DNA of 64,000 nt from NCBI RefSeq assembly GCF_000002595.2, contig NC_057004.1, positions 5,016,926-5,080,925 on the forward strand. The letters are read 5' to 3'. This stretch comes from Chlamydomonas reinhardtii (lineage: Eukaryota > Chlorophyta > Chlorophyceae > Chlamydomonadales > Chlamydomonadaceae). The notes beneath the pieces were generated by a model. The model had not been told where the DNA came from, made no database searches, and worked only from the letters and a program-made list of their open reading frames with translations. This document shows, one piece after another, positions 21,558 to 33,543 of this stretch. Numbering within the stretch: position 1 is the stretch's first letter; each line of letters opens with the position of its first letter. Position numbers and translations under genes: made by a program.

Positions 21558-23389
21558 CGCGTCAGCCGCGGCCGCGGCGGCCAGCAGCGACAGAGACACC
21601 GAGTGAGGCAGCGCCGCGGCGGGCCTGGCCGCCGGCGGGGCAGTAATGGGCCGGCAGGAGGTGTCAGGCTCGAGCTTGGGCTTGGGGCGCATCGCCGCCG
21701 CCGCCGACAGGTTGGCGGCGGTCGGCGCCGATGGTGCAACCTCCATCTTGACGGTGTGCGCCGCCGTGGCTGCCATGGGCATCGGCGCCGCCGTCATCAC
21801 CGCCGTCTTGGCGGCCTGCTGCTGCTGCTGCTGGCTGGGCTGCTGCCGGGCTTGGGCCTCTTCCGCGGGTGCCGGCTGCGGCGACGGGCGCGGCGGCAGC
21901 TGCAATCCGGGCAGCAGCAGGGGCGGCAGCGGCTGGCAGCCCTCCGCCACGGTGCGCGGCGGCGTCTCGGGCGGCGGCGGGCAACGTGCCCAGTGCATCA
22001 CCGCCAGTGGCAGGTACAGGTGCGCCTTGGAGCGCTTGCGCCGGTCGTCGTGGTACCTGAATACGGTATACAGGGGTGGGAGAGGGGTGGGAGAGGGGTG
22101 GGAGAGGGGTCGGATGGAGAGGGGATTGAGAGGGATCGGATTGTGAGCACAAGGTGCTGCCCTTCACGTGTGCGTTCTGCACGGAGCAGGGATTGCCGTG
22201 TCTGCCCAAGATAGACTTACTTGACCTCTGCAGCGCCAGTGGCCGGGTCGATGTGGCGGATGGTGCCGGCTGCATGCGTGCACATGCGAAGGGCGGGTCG
22301 TTTCAGTCGCTGCCGCCAGGCCATCATACCAATGCGTCAGGCATCTATAGACAAAGTGCATTGCGCGCCGGGCCAAGGGCATTGGATGGCAAGCGTCGCT
22401 TCCAATGCGGAAAGCGACACGCTTTTCAGTTTCCATTGCCCGCCAACGCACGCACCTCGCCAGTGGTAAGGCGTGCCCTCCTCCTCATCGGGCCCAGGGA
22501 ACAGCACACAGAGCTGCATTGATGCCAGCAGATGTCGCAGAGAATTAAAAAATTATTGCGTGATATCGCGTAACACCCAGGCCTTGACTAAGATTCTCGA
22601 GTCGAGCCCTACCGGCACCGAGCTTACCTGGCGCCTGTGCAGAGACTCCCCGCCCATCGCCTCGTTTGCCATGTGCAGCCAGTCCAGGAGCGGAACCTGC
22701 AAGCAGCAGGCCACCAGGGTTCCGTTCGTCACATCCGGTACACTCTCGCCCGCCCAGTCCCGAGCGCAAAAACCCATGAAAGTGATCTCAATTCAGGGCC
22801 CTGAGATTATCCATGATCAATGCGTCTTGAAAAGCCAGGCTTGTAGCTTGTGCGACGGGGTGTTGCGCCGGAAGGACAAACATCAGCGCTTTCTAGGGCT
22901 TCCTATTTTTGCCCGTAAAGAGTTATCGGACCACGTATACAACATTGCTTAGGCCTGGCAAAACGTTGCTGTCCGGCGGGTTCCGCTAAGTATCAATTAC
23001 TACCATTCAAAGACAACAGAACAACCTACCCTCTCCTTCGGCGCGCCGGGCTGCACCACAGAGAACACACTCAGCCTCAGGGGCTCAGTATTGGCACCGC
23101 AGTGAGCTGCCCAGTTGTCCAGAGTGAACAAATTGCCTTCCGGGGCTCGCGACGGCGAGCGGCTTGCACATCCTTTGCATTTGCACTGCACGATAATGCT
23201 GTCGGCGCTGGCTCCGTGACCGTTGACCTGTGTGTTCCGAAAGTGGGATACTACTTTAACGCCCCGCAATTGCTTGACCACTCGGCAGCTACGCCTTACC
23301 AGCCGGGAAGCGAAGCCATTGCAAATGATGCCTACACGAGCAGCATGTGCTGCGCCCCATAGGACTGCAGTGAAGTCGTCCTCAGCCAT
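19726..23389 (-). CDS. Probable chromatin/transcription regulator with TDBD/SAND-like cysteine module
   Basis: Six exons add to exactly 900 codons: 23030-23389, 22628-22696, 22456-22513, 22221-22269, 19940-22056 and 19726-19772. The N-terminal 150 residues follow the pattern of the plant 'TPL-binding'/SAND-like module: GVKVVSHFR, then IIVQCKCKGC (Cys 69, 71, 74), NLFTLDNWAAHCG where EFEAHAG is usual, RLSVFSV, and VPLLDWLHMANEAMG. Next comes LCVLFPGPDEEEGTPYHW and a Tudor-like strand set, GTIRHIDPATGAAEVKYHDD, then RRKRSKAHLYLPLAVMHW. The remaining 700 residues are low-complexity Ala, Gln and Ser with a basic patch (RRYVKRPHGVDD), as in algal transcription factors. The intron at 22057-22220 carries a short 11-bp G-rich repeat. 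A nuclear role is inferred; the domain call needs a profile search. Confidence 0.6.
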
Positions 23390-24039
23390 CGCGACCAAGG
23401 GCCGTCAAAAGGGTTTCTCGTCGCGCTTGAGGCCTTATCCTGACAGTATTGTTGTCGATGTTCCGTGACCAGTTATACATCGGTTGTGCAGCGGTCCTCG
23501 ATGCTGGCAAAAGTATCGTTGGGACGAGGCTTAGGAAGAGCATAAACCTCGCTGTCGGCATTGGACGTCCGGAACCATCCGGATCCAGGCGGCCGCTGCG
23601 TGACTGCCGCGTGCAGCTGATGTAACCTTAACCTGCGATAAGTGAATGATATATGTGCCCTCAGGCGGCAATTTACACACTTGGACACCGTGTCCGCTTC
23701 GCTGGCCGACACGTCCAGGCTGTCCAAACCCCTGCTCGATGGGAGAGGGCCTGAAGGGGACCAACTGCTTCGTTTCACCTGTCTGCTGCTCCCCTGGATT
23801 CGGGCTACTGCTGTGCTGGCTCCTGGTCTTCTGGCTCCATAAGCTAAATCAACCCTGGGGCTTAAGTGACCATGGTCTTTGACTTCCCATCCGTACACGA
23901 GAAAGGGTGCCGCGCGGTCTTGCCTTGACGTCATGAATGGAATGTTGGGGTCTGTAAATACGCTGCACACGACGGTACTACGCCAACCTTAGCCAACCTG
24001 CCCCTTACCCTGTCCCATCGCACCTCTGGAGGTTCCAAG
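23390..24039. other. Intergenic, upstream of the TDBD-like gene
   Basis: Open frames here (for example minus 23473-23970) show no known motif and no splice-consistent partner exons. Nothing further seen. Confidence 0.4.
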
Positions 24040-24345
24040 GTTGCAGCGGCACAAAGACAAGACGTCCCTCTCACAGGCAAGTGTTCCCCGGTCACGGGAA
24101 AAGGGGCTGAGCCCCTCCACTCTCTGAGGCCGAACAACCTCATCGCCCGGACATAGCCGGGGTCGGTTCGTACAGGCACTGCCCGTCATGTGTCAGCTGC
24201 GTCCCGCTGTAAAGCACAAGCACAGCCAGCAGTCAACCAAACCGCAGGGAATCCTCTAGCCACAACACTCCTCTCTGCTGCGGCCTACCACATACTGTGC
24301 GGTGCTATGCTCGCCAGCAAAGACCGCTAACCAGACACCGGCCGG
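24040..24345 (+). repeat. Dispersed repeat copy (same family as 47740-48076)
   Basis: It shares with the reverse complement of 47740-48076 the segments CTGAGGCCGAA, CCCGGACATAGCCGGGGTCG, GTACAGGCAC and, further on, CGCTAACCAGACA, in the same order and at similar spacing. Its own edges are not sharp. No coding capacity was seen. It could be a SINE- or MITE-like family. Confidence 0.6.
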
Positions 24346-25051
24346 CCTCAACCTGCGCGCCGGCGCAGCTTCTTGGGCGACGCCGCGCTGTCCACCTCCA
24401 CGTGGCCCCCTCCGCTACGCACGTGCAGGCCGCAACTGCTGGGCCGAGGCCCTGCAGCGCCGCTGCTGCTGCTAGGCGCCTGCGCCACCGCCGTCACCAT
24501 CGCTGCCACCACGGCGCAGGCGCGCAGGCCGCGCTCTGCCAATCAAGCAGCATCTCCATCGCGCCGCCTGTTTACAGCGGATTTGGGGTCGCAACCCTGC
24601 AATACAACATGGCGGTGTTCCAATCCCTGGCCAGAGAAACCCAATCCTTAAGTGAAGGTCCAATCCTTCTCTGGCCAATCCCATCCACGGAGGGGTGACC
24701 GGCGCCGGGACCAATCCTATACCCCATACCACCCCTCTGCCTGGCCCCGCCGGCTTAACGGGCCCGGAGGCCCAGCCATTCGCAGAGCCGCAGAGCCTGT
24801 GCTTGCACGGCGTGCTGCGCCAGGTCCCCTTGCCACAACGTGGAGTCGTGGACACGCGGGCGCCGGGCCGCGGGTGGCAGCCTCAACCCTTGGGCGGATG
24901 ATGGTGGCAGTAGCGGGCGCCCTGTGCAGGCGAGCAGGAGCCGGAGCTGCGTGTGCCCCGCCGTCATGTTCCATGACACCCCCACCAAGCGCCTAAGCGC
25001 CGTGCGATTCACTGACCTGCACTTGCTGTAGTGGCGCATGGATAGTAGCAT
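24345..25051 (-). CDS. Possible exons of an unrecognised gene
   Basis: Two minus-strand open stretches have coding-like composition: one around 24755-25051 (SWNMTAGHTQLRLLLACTGR) and one at 24348-24540 (LRACAVVAAMVTAVAQAP, ending SPKKLRRRAG and a stop), the latter behind a plausible acceptor. I could not find a start exon or a domain, and the intron between them is uncertain. It could equally be chance open frame in GC-rich DNA. Confidence 0.18.
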
Positions 25052-25549
25052 GGTGTATACAGCATCGTGCTGAAGGCAGAACCTGGGGTCCCTTGCCCAG
25101 CCCAGCCCTTGCCCAGCCTAGCCCAGGCTTTCCCACACGGCCACACCCACGCCGTCCCTGAGCCAGCTCCAGCCCTAGTAACCCTGTGACTTTGGAGAGA
25201 CCTAGGGGAACAGTGCCCAACTCCCGCGGTACCCAGGTAGCAGACTGGTGGGCCCCCGTGTGTGATGCCAAGCGCTGCGCTCCGCCTTGGTCCGGCCGGG
25301 TCCGGCGCCTGGCATCGTTCATTCCGCATTGCAAGCCTGGTGCGCGGGCCCTCGCCAGCACCTTTGAGGTGGGTGTTGCCATGCAGCTCTAACGCATATA
25401 ACATCTTCTTAATGTTCTACAGTCAATAGCGAGTAACTTAGCCCCTGCGCCCAGCTACCCCCGCTCCTGAATCTGTGTGGACTCGCGGCTTCGTCGTGTG
25501 CATGTGTGTTTAGGGTTCCCTCCCCCCGCCAGGGCAGCTTGACCTGAAC

Positions 25550-25745
25550 GTGTCGCAGGGGAGGGGGGTGCCGGACGAGGCTTACCCTCCCTCTGCCACG
25601 CATTGCAAAGTTTCGGATGGGAGGGGGGTGCAGGGGGAAGGGTTTCCCTTCCCCCTGCCGGGGACGGGAGGGGGCGCAGCCATCGCAGGGGAGGGGGGTG
25701 CAGGGGGGAGGGTTTCCCTCCCCCCTGCCGGGGACGGGCTTCCGC
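25550..25745. repeat. G-rich tandem repeat with perfect palindromic hairpins
   Basis: Three imperfect copies of a unit of about 65-70 bp. Two contain near-perfect palindromes, 25630-25658 and 25700-25728, with 13-bp arms (GCAGGGGGAAGGG type) around a TTT loop. The first copy is degenerate. Long G runs could also form quadruplexes. Confidence 0.85.
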
Positions 25746-26169
25746 GACGAGGCGGGCTCGCCGACCTGCCGAGCTGGCACTTCACCGTTCGCCATATTGC
25801 CCTTCAATAATGTCAGTGAATGCAGCTTTGTTTCTATCTTGTAATAGCTTTTAAAATTGTCAAGCGGCAAGAACGCTTCACATTTTCTTGCCACTGCCCC
25901 TGATAACGAGCGGGCCTGTTAGTCCTATACATTGCGCTGTAACTGATTGCGCGGCGCATTTTCGCGCTTGTCAGGGAAGCGCAGTTACTCGCGTCGTTCA
26001 TACGCAGCGTTCGTTTTTGCGCGTCGGGACCCAGTAAAACGTATAGACGATGCAAAGAAGATGCGGATGATAGATATGGATTGCTGAAATTCGCGCTGTA
26101 GCGCAAGCGCACAGAATTTGTTCACACTTGCGAGGCCATATGTAGGTAGCTGGGCTAACGCCGACCCAC
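25746..26169. other. Intergenic, less GC-rich; nothing recognised
   Basis: Base composition drops compared with the genes. No open frame with a known motif, and no repeat I can match elsewhere in the window. Confidence 0.4.
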
Positions 26170-27833
26170 GTGGGCGGAAACCGGCAGGGAGGTGTAGGTA
26201 TCTAGCACGGGTGTGTGAGGCCGGTGTAGATGTTTAGAGGGTGTGAGGTGTGAGGGGGGACTAGCCGCACAGGTAGCGGCCTAGTTGCGGTTATTGGGCA
26301 GGGCCAGCGGCTGGATTCCAGCGGCTGGATTAGGCGGGCTATGAAAAAGTAGTGCAGAAGACGGGCGCCGGAGTCACATCAAGGTCGCAGGATCGAAACC
26401 CATCAGGAACGGTTCGGCTCCGTTACCTGTGTAGGCTCTGAACATACTTGTGCCGAACTTCCCCGAAAGAGCGCCATCTCGGCCTTCCTAGGTCGCTGCT
26501 CTACGGGTGAGGACGCTGGTGCGGCGGGTTCTGATGGTCAGGACCGCAAGGGGACCGGGGGAGGGGGCGCCGTACCGTCCTCGCGCTTTTCAGGCAGAAT
26601 TGCAGAGTTTGCAGCGTATGTAAATGCAATTAGTTGGTTAGCGACTATATTCTAAATATGACACATTCCCAGGTCAATTGTGCTCTCGCGATGTGTTCCC
26701 GGTTGCGCCACCAGGTTCTGTATCCGGGCTTGGTATCGAGCACAAGTGATGCAGGACTTTTCCTGTTAGACACATTATTAATTCAATTTCTCTAGGTGAC
26801 CCCAAGGGACTAGCTTTGCAACATTCAAGTATCGATTGCGACAAACTCCGATATCTCTGAAACCGAAAAAAATAGAACCGCTCTATACGTTATAAGCTTT
26901 CTATCAGTCCTTTCAGAAGGGTCTGGACCGCTTCCTGGGTCGACTTTTCCTCAATGGCGCCCAAGCCCGGCTCCTCTGTCAACACGCGCTCGACTACTAG
27001 ACTGGTATCATTATGCATCAAGAAAGGCGTAATCTAGCCGTTGGATGTAAGGAGGTAAGTGTTTAAATGCCGGGCGACCGGTGATTCAATGTGAGTTGGG
27101 CTCGTCTTGGAGCAGCGCTAGCGTTTGCGGTGAGCCGGGCCTGGGGTTCCTCCCCTCTCCGGAGGCGAGGAGCATGGGGGTCATTCGGGGGTCTCTCCTC
27201 GGGTGAGCGTGCGTGTCTCGTACGTTTTTGGGGCCCTGGCTAGTCCACGGCTGTCGTCCCACATGTAACCTCTATCAGCTAACGAGCAGTGATGTGGGCG
27301 GAAACCGGCAGGGAGGTGTAGGTATCTAGCACGGGTGTGTGAGACCGGTGTAGATGTTTAGAGGGTGTGAGGTGTGAGGGGGGACTAGCCGCACAGGTAG
27401 CGGCTTAGTTGCGGCTATGAAAAAGTAGTGCAGCGGCTATGAAAAAGTAGTGCAGAAGACGGGCGCGCAAATGTGCGCGTGTGGCGCGGTTGGCGTCGGG
27501 GCATGGTAGGGTGCGCGAAGCTTCGATTGAAGCGGCCGAACTTGGCAGCCGAGTCGCAGCCCAAGGGGCACACATACATACTGTTCTTACGCACACTAAA
27601 GCTGAACGCTACCTGAGATTCAAGCACCACTTGAGCAGGGTTCAATCATTCGAGTAGTTTTGGTCTTCGCGTATGGATGATTTCTTTTTTATTTTTAGAT
27701 AGGGCCAAAAATGATCCCGAAGAGAAGCAACGGCAAGCAAAGCGATACCTCGAAGTGTGTTCCCACATGTAACCTCTATTCGCCCTGGCTTAGTCCACGG
27801 CTGTCGTCCCACATGTAACCTCTATCAGCTAAC
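26170..27833. mobile_element. Non-autonomous DIRS/TOC1-like element with split direct repeats
   Basis: Four repeat blocks lie in the order A1 (26170-26368), internal region, B1 (27234-27283), A2 (27294-27466), B2 (27783-27833). A1 and A2 share start and end (TGGGCGGAAACCGGCAGGGA to AAAAGTAGTGCAGAAGACGG) but differ by a short internal indel and a local duplication. B1 and B2 are nearly identical (CACGGCTGTCGTCCCACATG). The A1-body-B1-A2-B2 order is the split direct repeat of PAT/TOC-type tyrosine-recombinase retroelements, known from Chlamydomonas. The internal region (26369-27233) shows no reverse transcriptase or recombinase, so this would be a short non-autonomous fossil. The close match of the repeats suggests moderate to recent age. 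Confidence 0.6.
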
Positions 27834-28865
27834 AAATGCAATCGCTTTCAGCTCAAGGACGGGCACAGGACATCACCGGAATCCCTAGCCATGAACGCAG
27901 TGCGGGGCATACCAAGTACACACCGGAGCAGCCCCCCCTTGTCTTCAATGGACTCACGAACACAACTTTCGCGAGTTCCGTCTCCCCTAAACCCTGAATT
28001 CCAGCCCCTCAGACGAAGCAAGCATGGTGTTCAAAGAAACCCACCGTGCCGGCGCACGCTAAACGCAGGCCGTCCTGCCGTTGCCTCAGCTGAAAGGGAA
28101 TTGGTACATCGGGCCCTCTTCAACAAGACTGCATTTCTCACTCAGCCGTTGCCGCTAGTATGATTCAAGGGTGAAGGTGGGCGAACTTTGACTGACCCCT
28201 TGACTTGCCGCCAGGGCACAGAGAGCAGTTCCGGGCCTGCTCCACCTATCCTATGGAGCATATGGAATGAACTATTACACGGGGCACAGCGGCTATGTGT
28301 GGCGAGCGCATTGATAGTCAGTGGTCCCATTGCAGGTAGGACCGAGGTAGAGTAGTGTCCGGGAGGAACACGCATCGCAGGCAAAACGTCGACAGGATAC
28401 CGCACGATAACCTGAGCATCCCGCTGGGTCACAAAGCTAACCTGTACTCGATTTTACCGTCTGCATGCCCGTCTTGCCGTCACGAAGCCCCGCGAAGACT
28501 CAAAAAGGATGCTCGCCAACTGCACAAGCTTCTAATTACTACAGCGAGGACGTAGGCTCTACTGTGACAAAGGATGGGCTCGTGCCTCTCCGCCTCCGCC
28601 GAGGAGGGCCACAGTGCTAAGCCGAAGCAACGGGATAAGCAACTTACGGTCAAAGTGAAGTGAGTACAACTAGCGAGCGAGCCGCGGTCACAGACTGGGG
28701 GTCACAGACTGGTCGGGCGTGCCCCTTCCTCTGCTCGCGAGTCGCGGCCCGAGCCCTTGGAAGCACCAGACGCGCCGCGTGTCGGCGGAGCAGAAGGGCG
28801 CTGTGATTGCGCCGTGCCCTGTCCCCGGCTGCGGGACCAGGGCGCGGTGCGGCAAACCACGTGAC
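27834..28865. other. Intergenic upstream of the kinase gene
   Basis: No domain-bearing open frame. The promoter, and possibly a further 5' exon, of the kinase gene should lie here. An in-frame open stretch reaches back to about 28719 without an ATG. Confidence 0.4.
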
Positions 28866-31800
28866 ATGTACACATGGTGCCTCAAGGGCCATCGGCGTAG
28901 TATCCCTGAAACTCTTGGCCCGTGTCCATGCAACAATCGCCGCCACAACAGGCGCCCGGACTGGCGGCAGCACCCACTTGCAAAGCAGTTCAACCTCATC
29001 AAGCGTCTTGGCAGAGTGAGTTTGCGACCGGAGGGCCTGAACAGCACATAGCATGCAACGTTGGTTTGGAGGCCAGCCAACCAGGCTGCACCTGCTTCAG
29101 CAGGGGCTTGCAGGGCGTCAGCTGCTGCTGAGCCGTTGGCAAGGCGAGGGTCCCTTGCCCCGCTAGTCCGGGGTGTGACTTCCGAAGAAGGGGGCCGCAA
29201 AGGGTGGACCTCGGATTTGGCCATAAGGCCATGGAAATGAGCGGATGCTGAACCCCGTGTTTGGACTGCTGGCATCGTGGGTGTGCGGACGGGGCTCGGG
29301 GCTTGGGCTGTGGCGCACGGGTGCCAGGGAGGGCATGCGGCGCGACTCCCACGTCCGCACGCGGGGGCAGGAAGGAGCAGCAGCAGTAGCAGCAGTAGCA
29401 CAGCTCTTGCGGGTGGCTAGGCGGTGATTGGGCACAATGTGGAGCTGTTGAGCGTGGGGGCACGCACCGATATGGGCTCGTGGGTATGCCGCGCTTACCG
29501 CAAAGGGTGGCGGCTGGGTAGCGTGCGGTTGACACGCCTGCGCCCCCCCGGCCTCAAGCCACACGCCACCAGCATGACACCCCTGCGGCTGCGGCAGCCC
29601 GCCGCATGATTCGTGACAGGGCAGGGGCACGAACGTTGGAAGCTGCTCAGCCATATGCCCGTGGCCACACGCGCCCGAGCCCGCGCCTGCGACACCAAAC
29701 GGAGTAACAGGGGGTGTGACTCGTGCCGGCCTGCAACACCTGCCTTCGCCCTCATACCGCACCCTCCGTTTGCAGGGCGGCTACAGCGAGGTGTGGCACG
29801 CGGTGCACAAGGGGACGGGCGAGACGCGGGCGCTCAAGGTGGTGGCGCTGGATGACCCGGAGCTGCTGCCCGGAGACGTGAGTTAGGAAGGTCAGGGGCG
29901 TTAAAAGGACGCCAAGGGTTAAAGATGGAGCCGTAATGTTTAGAGCTTGACGGAGGACGCCAACGGCGGCTGTTGCTGCAAGTCATGCTGTACCGAAGCT
30001 GCTCTCCCCTCCTTCCCCTCGTCAATGCGCAGTTGGCCATTCTGCGGGCTGAGGCCAAGTTCCTGCTGACGCTGGATTGCCCCTACCTCATCAAGTGCTA
30101 TGAGACCACACACGACGGCGTCCATCTCTTCCTAGTGCTGGAAATGCTCACGGGCGGCGAGCTGCTTGACCACATACACAAGGTGCGCGTGTCGATGTGG
30201 GTGTGAAACCTCTGTCCTCTTTACGCTGGTTGCGACATGAGAACGGCGGGCATTGCGGCCAAACAGCAGCCCCCATCAACTTCAGCCGACACAGTAACAA
30301 CATGTCGGCTCACACAGCTTGGTTTGTCCCTGCTCCGCCCCTTGCCACACCACCAGGTGCACAACTACACGGAGCGGCAGGCTGCCAACCTGTTCGCGCA
30401 GGTGGTGTCTGCCATCTCCTACCTGCACAACCTCAACCTGATGCACCGCGACATCAAGCCCGAGAACGTCATGTTCACGGCGCCAGTTAACGACTGCGAG
30501 GCGGCGGGGGCGCCCCTGCGCGTCAAGGTCATCGACCTGGGCATGTCGGCGCAATTCGACCCCAAAAAGGTAATGCACCTAGGCCCGAGCTGTTGCAACG
30601 AGTTGTTGTAGACCACAAAGATGGACGCTTTGACGATTGATTGCAGCAGCTGTGGCGTATGTACGGAGCGAGGGCGGCGTGGCGGCGAATGCGTTGCCTC
30701 ACACACCCTGACCGTGGCAGCTCGACGCAGGATGCCTGAGCTCCGCGTGCACAGTGCTGACCCTCTTGTTATTTGCCTGCGCACCGCGGCGCACCTGCTT
30801 CCGACTGCAGCTTGTACGGGAGGCCACCGGCACGCCTGGTTTTGCCGCGCCTGAGCTGTTCAATGGAGGGGCGCAAACGGTGAGAAATCACTACCATACC
30901 TTATTGCGGGGCAGATGGTGGTGGCCTGCTTTTGCCGCGAACCTGCTATGCTATCTCTACGGTAATGCAGCTGACGCCCTTGCGCCTGCTGCACGTAATC
31001 ATGCACCTCTTTCGTTGGCCCCAGCCCGCGTGCGACGTGTACAGCCTAGGCGTAGTGTTGTTCATCATGCTGATTGGTGAGTGGCCGTACAGGCTTGGAT
31101 GGGCGGTGCAGTTGCAATGACAAGAGTGTGTGTGGTGCCAAGCGAGTGCTGCCTTGCATCGTCGCACGCCACACATAAAATGTCTTGCGACGACTGTGCG
31201 GTGCGCCATCACCTGCACAGGCCGGCCGCCGCACTCGGGCACAGACATCCGCTACCTGACCTACTCTGACAAGAGCATCAAGGACGCTCCCGGGCTCCAG
31301 GACGCGAGGTGAGGCGCCTTTGCGAGGCAGCAGCTCAACACACATAATGAGTGTAGATTGGGCGCATTGCAAACGTCAAACCATCACAAACCTGCTGCTT
31401 TCCTCACGCCGTGTGCCGCCCCCTAGGTACCGTGCGCTGTCGGCCGACGCCAAGGACCTGTTGCTGAAGATGTTGGCGGATGACCCCAAGGCCCGGCCGA
31501 CATGTCTGGAGGTGTTGAAGCACCCCTTCATGACGGCGGATGAATCCAACACGGCAGCGCACCGCGAGATTGGGGATGTGGTGCGGCGCCGCATGAGCGA
31601 CCTAGCGCAGCTGAGGTGGGTGGGGTCGAGCGCATGCATAGCAGAGCGCTTTCCTCACCCCCTGACCGCAGCCTTTGCAGCACCCACAAACTCCCCTGCG
31701 GACAGCTTGTGCCAACGCCCACACTGGCGCCATCTGGCACTGTGATATCTGCCCCTTCGCATGTGCCCATGAACCATGAACACTTTTAAACCCTAGATAC

Positions 31801-33543
31801 CTGACCCGCTCCCGCCCGGCTGCCTGCAGGCGCCTGCACGGCCTGCGCTATGCTATGCACATGTCACGCCCCACCACCGAGGCCGACAAGCGCGCGCTAG
31901 TAGCCACCATGGCCCAGCGGCAGCATCGCCTGGGCGTGGGCGGCAGCGGCAGCGGCGACAACACGCCGCGCGGCGGCGCCGGTGTCGGCGCCGACGACGC
32001 CGCGCCCGTGTGCGACCGCAACGCCTACCGCAGCGTCATCTGGAAGAGCTTCCTGGCGCCCATGAACTCCCTGCGTGGCCTCAGCGGCACGCGCAAGCAC
32101 CCCGGCACGCCCGGCGCCGGCTGCAGCGGCAACGGCGCCGCGGCCAGGAGCGCCCTCGTGGCGGCCTCACCCGGCGGGGCCATGTTGCGGGCTGACCTGG
32201 TGCAAGACGACGGAGGCGACGACGACGTGGCCGACGGCTGCGCTGGCCTGGTGGACACGGACGGTGCCGGCGGCGGCTTGGATGCGATGGCGTCCGGGCC
32301 GGATGTGATGTCGGACCGGCCCTGGGCGGGCGACCGGCACAGCCGGCAGCGGCGGCACAGCAGCACGGGCGCGGGGCTGGTGACGACCCACATCGCAGAT
32401 ATCATGCTGGCGGTGGGTGCGGGCGGGGGTCGGGGCTTGGGGCTCAGGATGGTGGGGTTTGCTGTGAGGGTGGCGCTGAGCGGTCGGCAGCAGGTGGGTG
32501 TGTCCTGGGACCGCCTTTCAGAAGTCGGGGCATGCGTGGTGTGGGCACCTGCACCTATTGCGTAGAAATTGATTGCCCACATCCTCACGTTTGATGTATG
32601 TGCACTTGGCCCAACGCAATGCGCAGGTGCGGACCAGCAGCGTGGCCAACATGCATGCCGCGCGCACCAGCGCGACGCCGCTCAGCGCCGCACAGGCAGC
32701 GCGCGCTCAGCTGGCCGCACTCTCATCGAAATCGAAGCTGCAGGCGGCATTGGAAAGCTCGGCCAGCGGCCCGGACGCGGCATCGGGAGATGTGCCAGCT
32801 CAGCTAGGGACGCTGGCAATGCGGGGCGGCGGCATGGATACGCCGCGGGGCGGCGGCACTGGCCGCACGTCCACTTCCGGTCTTGCGGGGTCGGGCCCCT
32901 GGCCGGTGTCTGGCGCCGGCGCCGGCGCCGGCGCCGCGGCCCCTGCTCCCGCGCCGTGCCTTGACAAGATGGCGCTTGTCAACGCGCTGCCCGCGTTGTC
33001 GCACTGCGCAACCATGCCAGCAGCCATCATGCGCGACTGCGAGCGGGAGTGGGATGCGGGAGCGTGCGCCGCGACGGCCGCCGGGGCCAAGGCGGGCAGG
33101 GCTGGCAACGGCGGCAGCGCGGGCACGGGCAACAGCGATGGAGATGCGACGGGCGCTACTTCGGCGGCCCCGGCCCGGTCGCCCACGTCAAGTGATGTGG
33201 CGGAGACGCTCACGGCGCTGCAGGAGGCGCTGGTGCCCAGGTGAGCCTGCTCTGGGGGAGGCCAACCCGATGGGGCCAGGCGGGCGGAACGCAAGTATTG
33301 CAAGAGCAAGACCCGCAAAAGTTCAGATGCCGCCTACCTTACCGCCTACGTTATTTTGTGTTGCTGTGCAGGTCGTGGTCCGCCAACCCAGCCATGTACG
33401 AGGCGCTGTTAGCCATGGACGCGATCATGGAGGGCCTCAATGGAAACGCAAGCGCCCTGGTGTCCCCTCGCGCGGCGGCGGCTGCGGCGGCTGCGGTTGC
33501 AGCGCACGCGCCGCCAGTGAAGCAGACCACAACCGCTGCGTGA
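28866..33543 (+). CDS. Serine/threonine protein kinase, CAMK-like
   Basis: Eleven phase-consistent exons: 28866-29015, 29776-29877, 30033-30182, 30357-30569, 30811-30879, 31025-31076, 31221-31308, 31427-31615, 31830-32412, 32627-33240 and 33372-33543, 793 residues if the in-frame ATG at 28866 is the start. The glycine loop LGRGGYSEVW is made only by joining exons 1 and 2. Other landmarks are ALK (Lys71), the hinge LVLEMLTGGELLDHI, HRDIKPEN (Asp166), DLG (194-196) in place of DFG, GTPGFAAPE (212-220) and DVYSLGVVLFIMLIG. Catalytic residues are present, so it is probably active. The C-terminal 450 residues are Ala/Gly-rich, with no EF-hands or other domain, so it is not a CDPK. A short Cys-rich stretch precedes the kinase domain. 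The substrate is unknown. Confidence 0.85.

Noticed and set aside
22545-22777. Overlapping small minus-strand ORFs treated as separate genes
   Set aside because: They are exon 22628-22696 of the TDBD-like gene plus intron read-through.
26390-26412. tRNA T-arm-like GGATCGAAACCC
   Set aside because: No acceptor stem, D-arm or anticodon arm can be paired around it.
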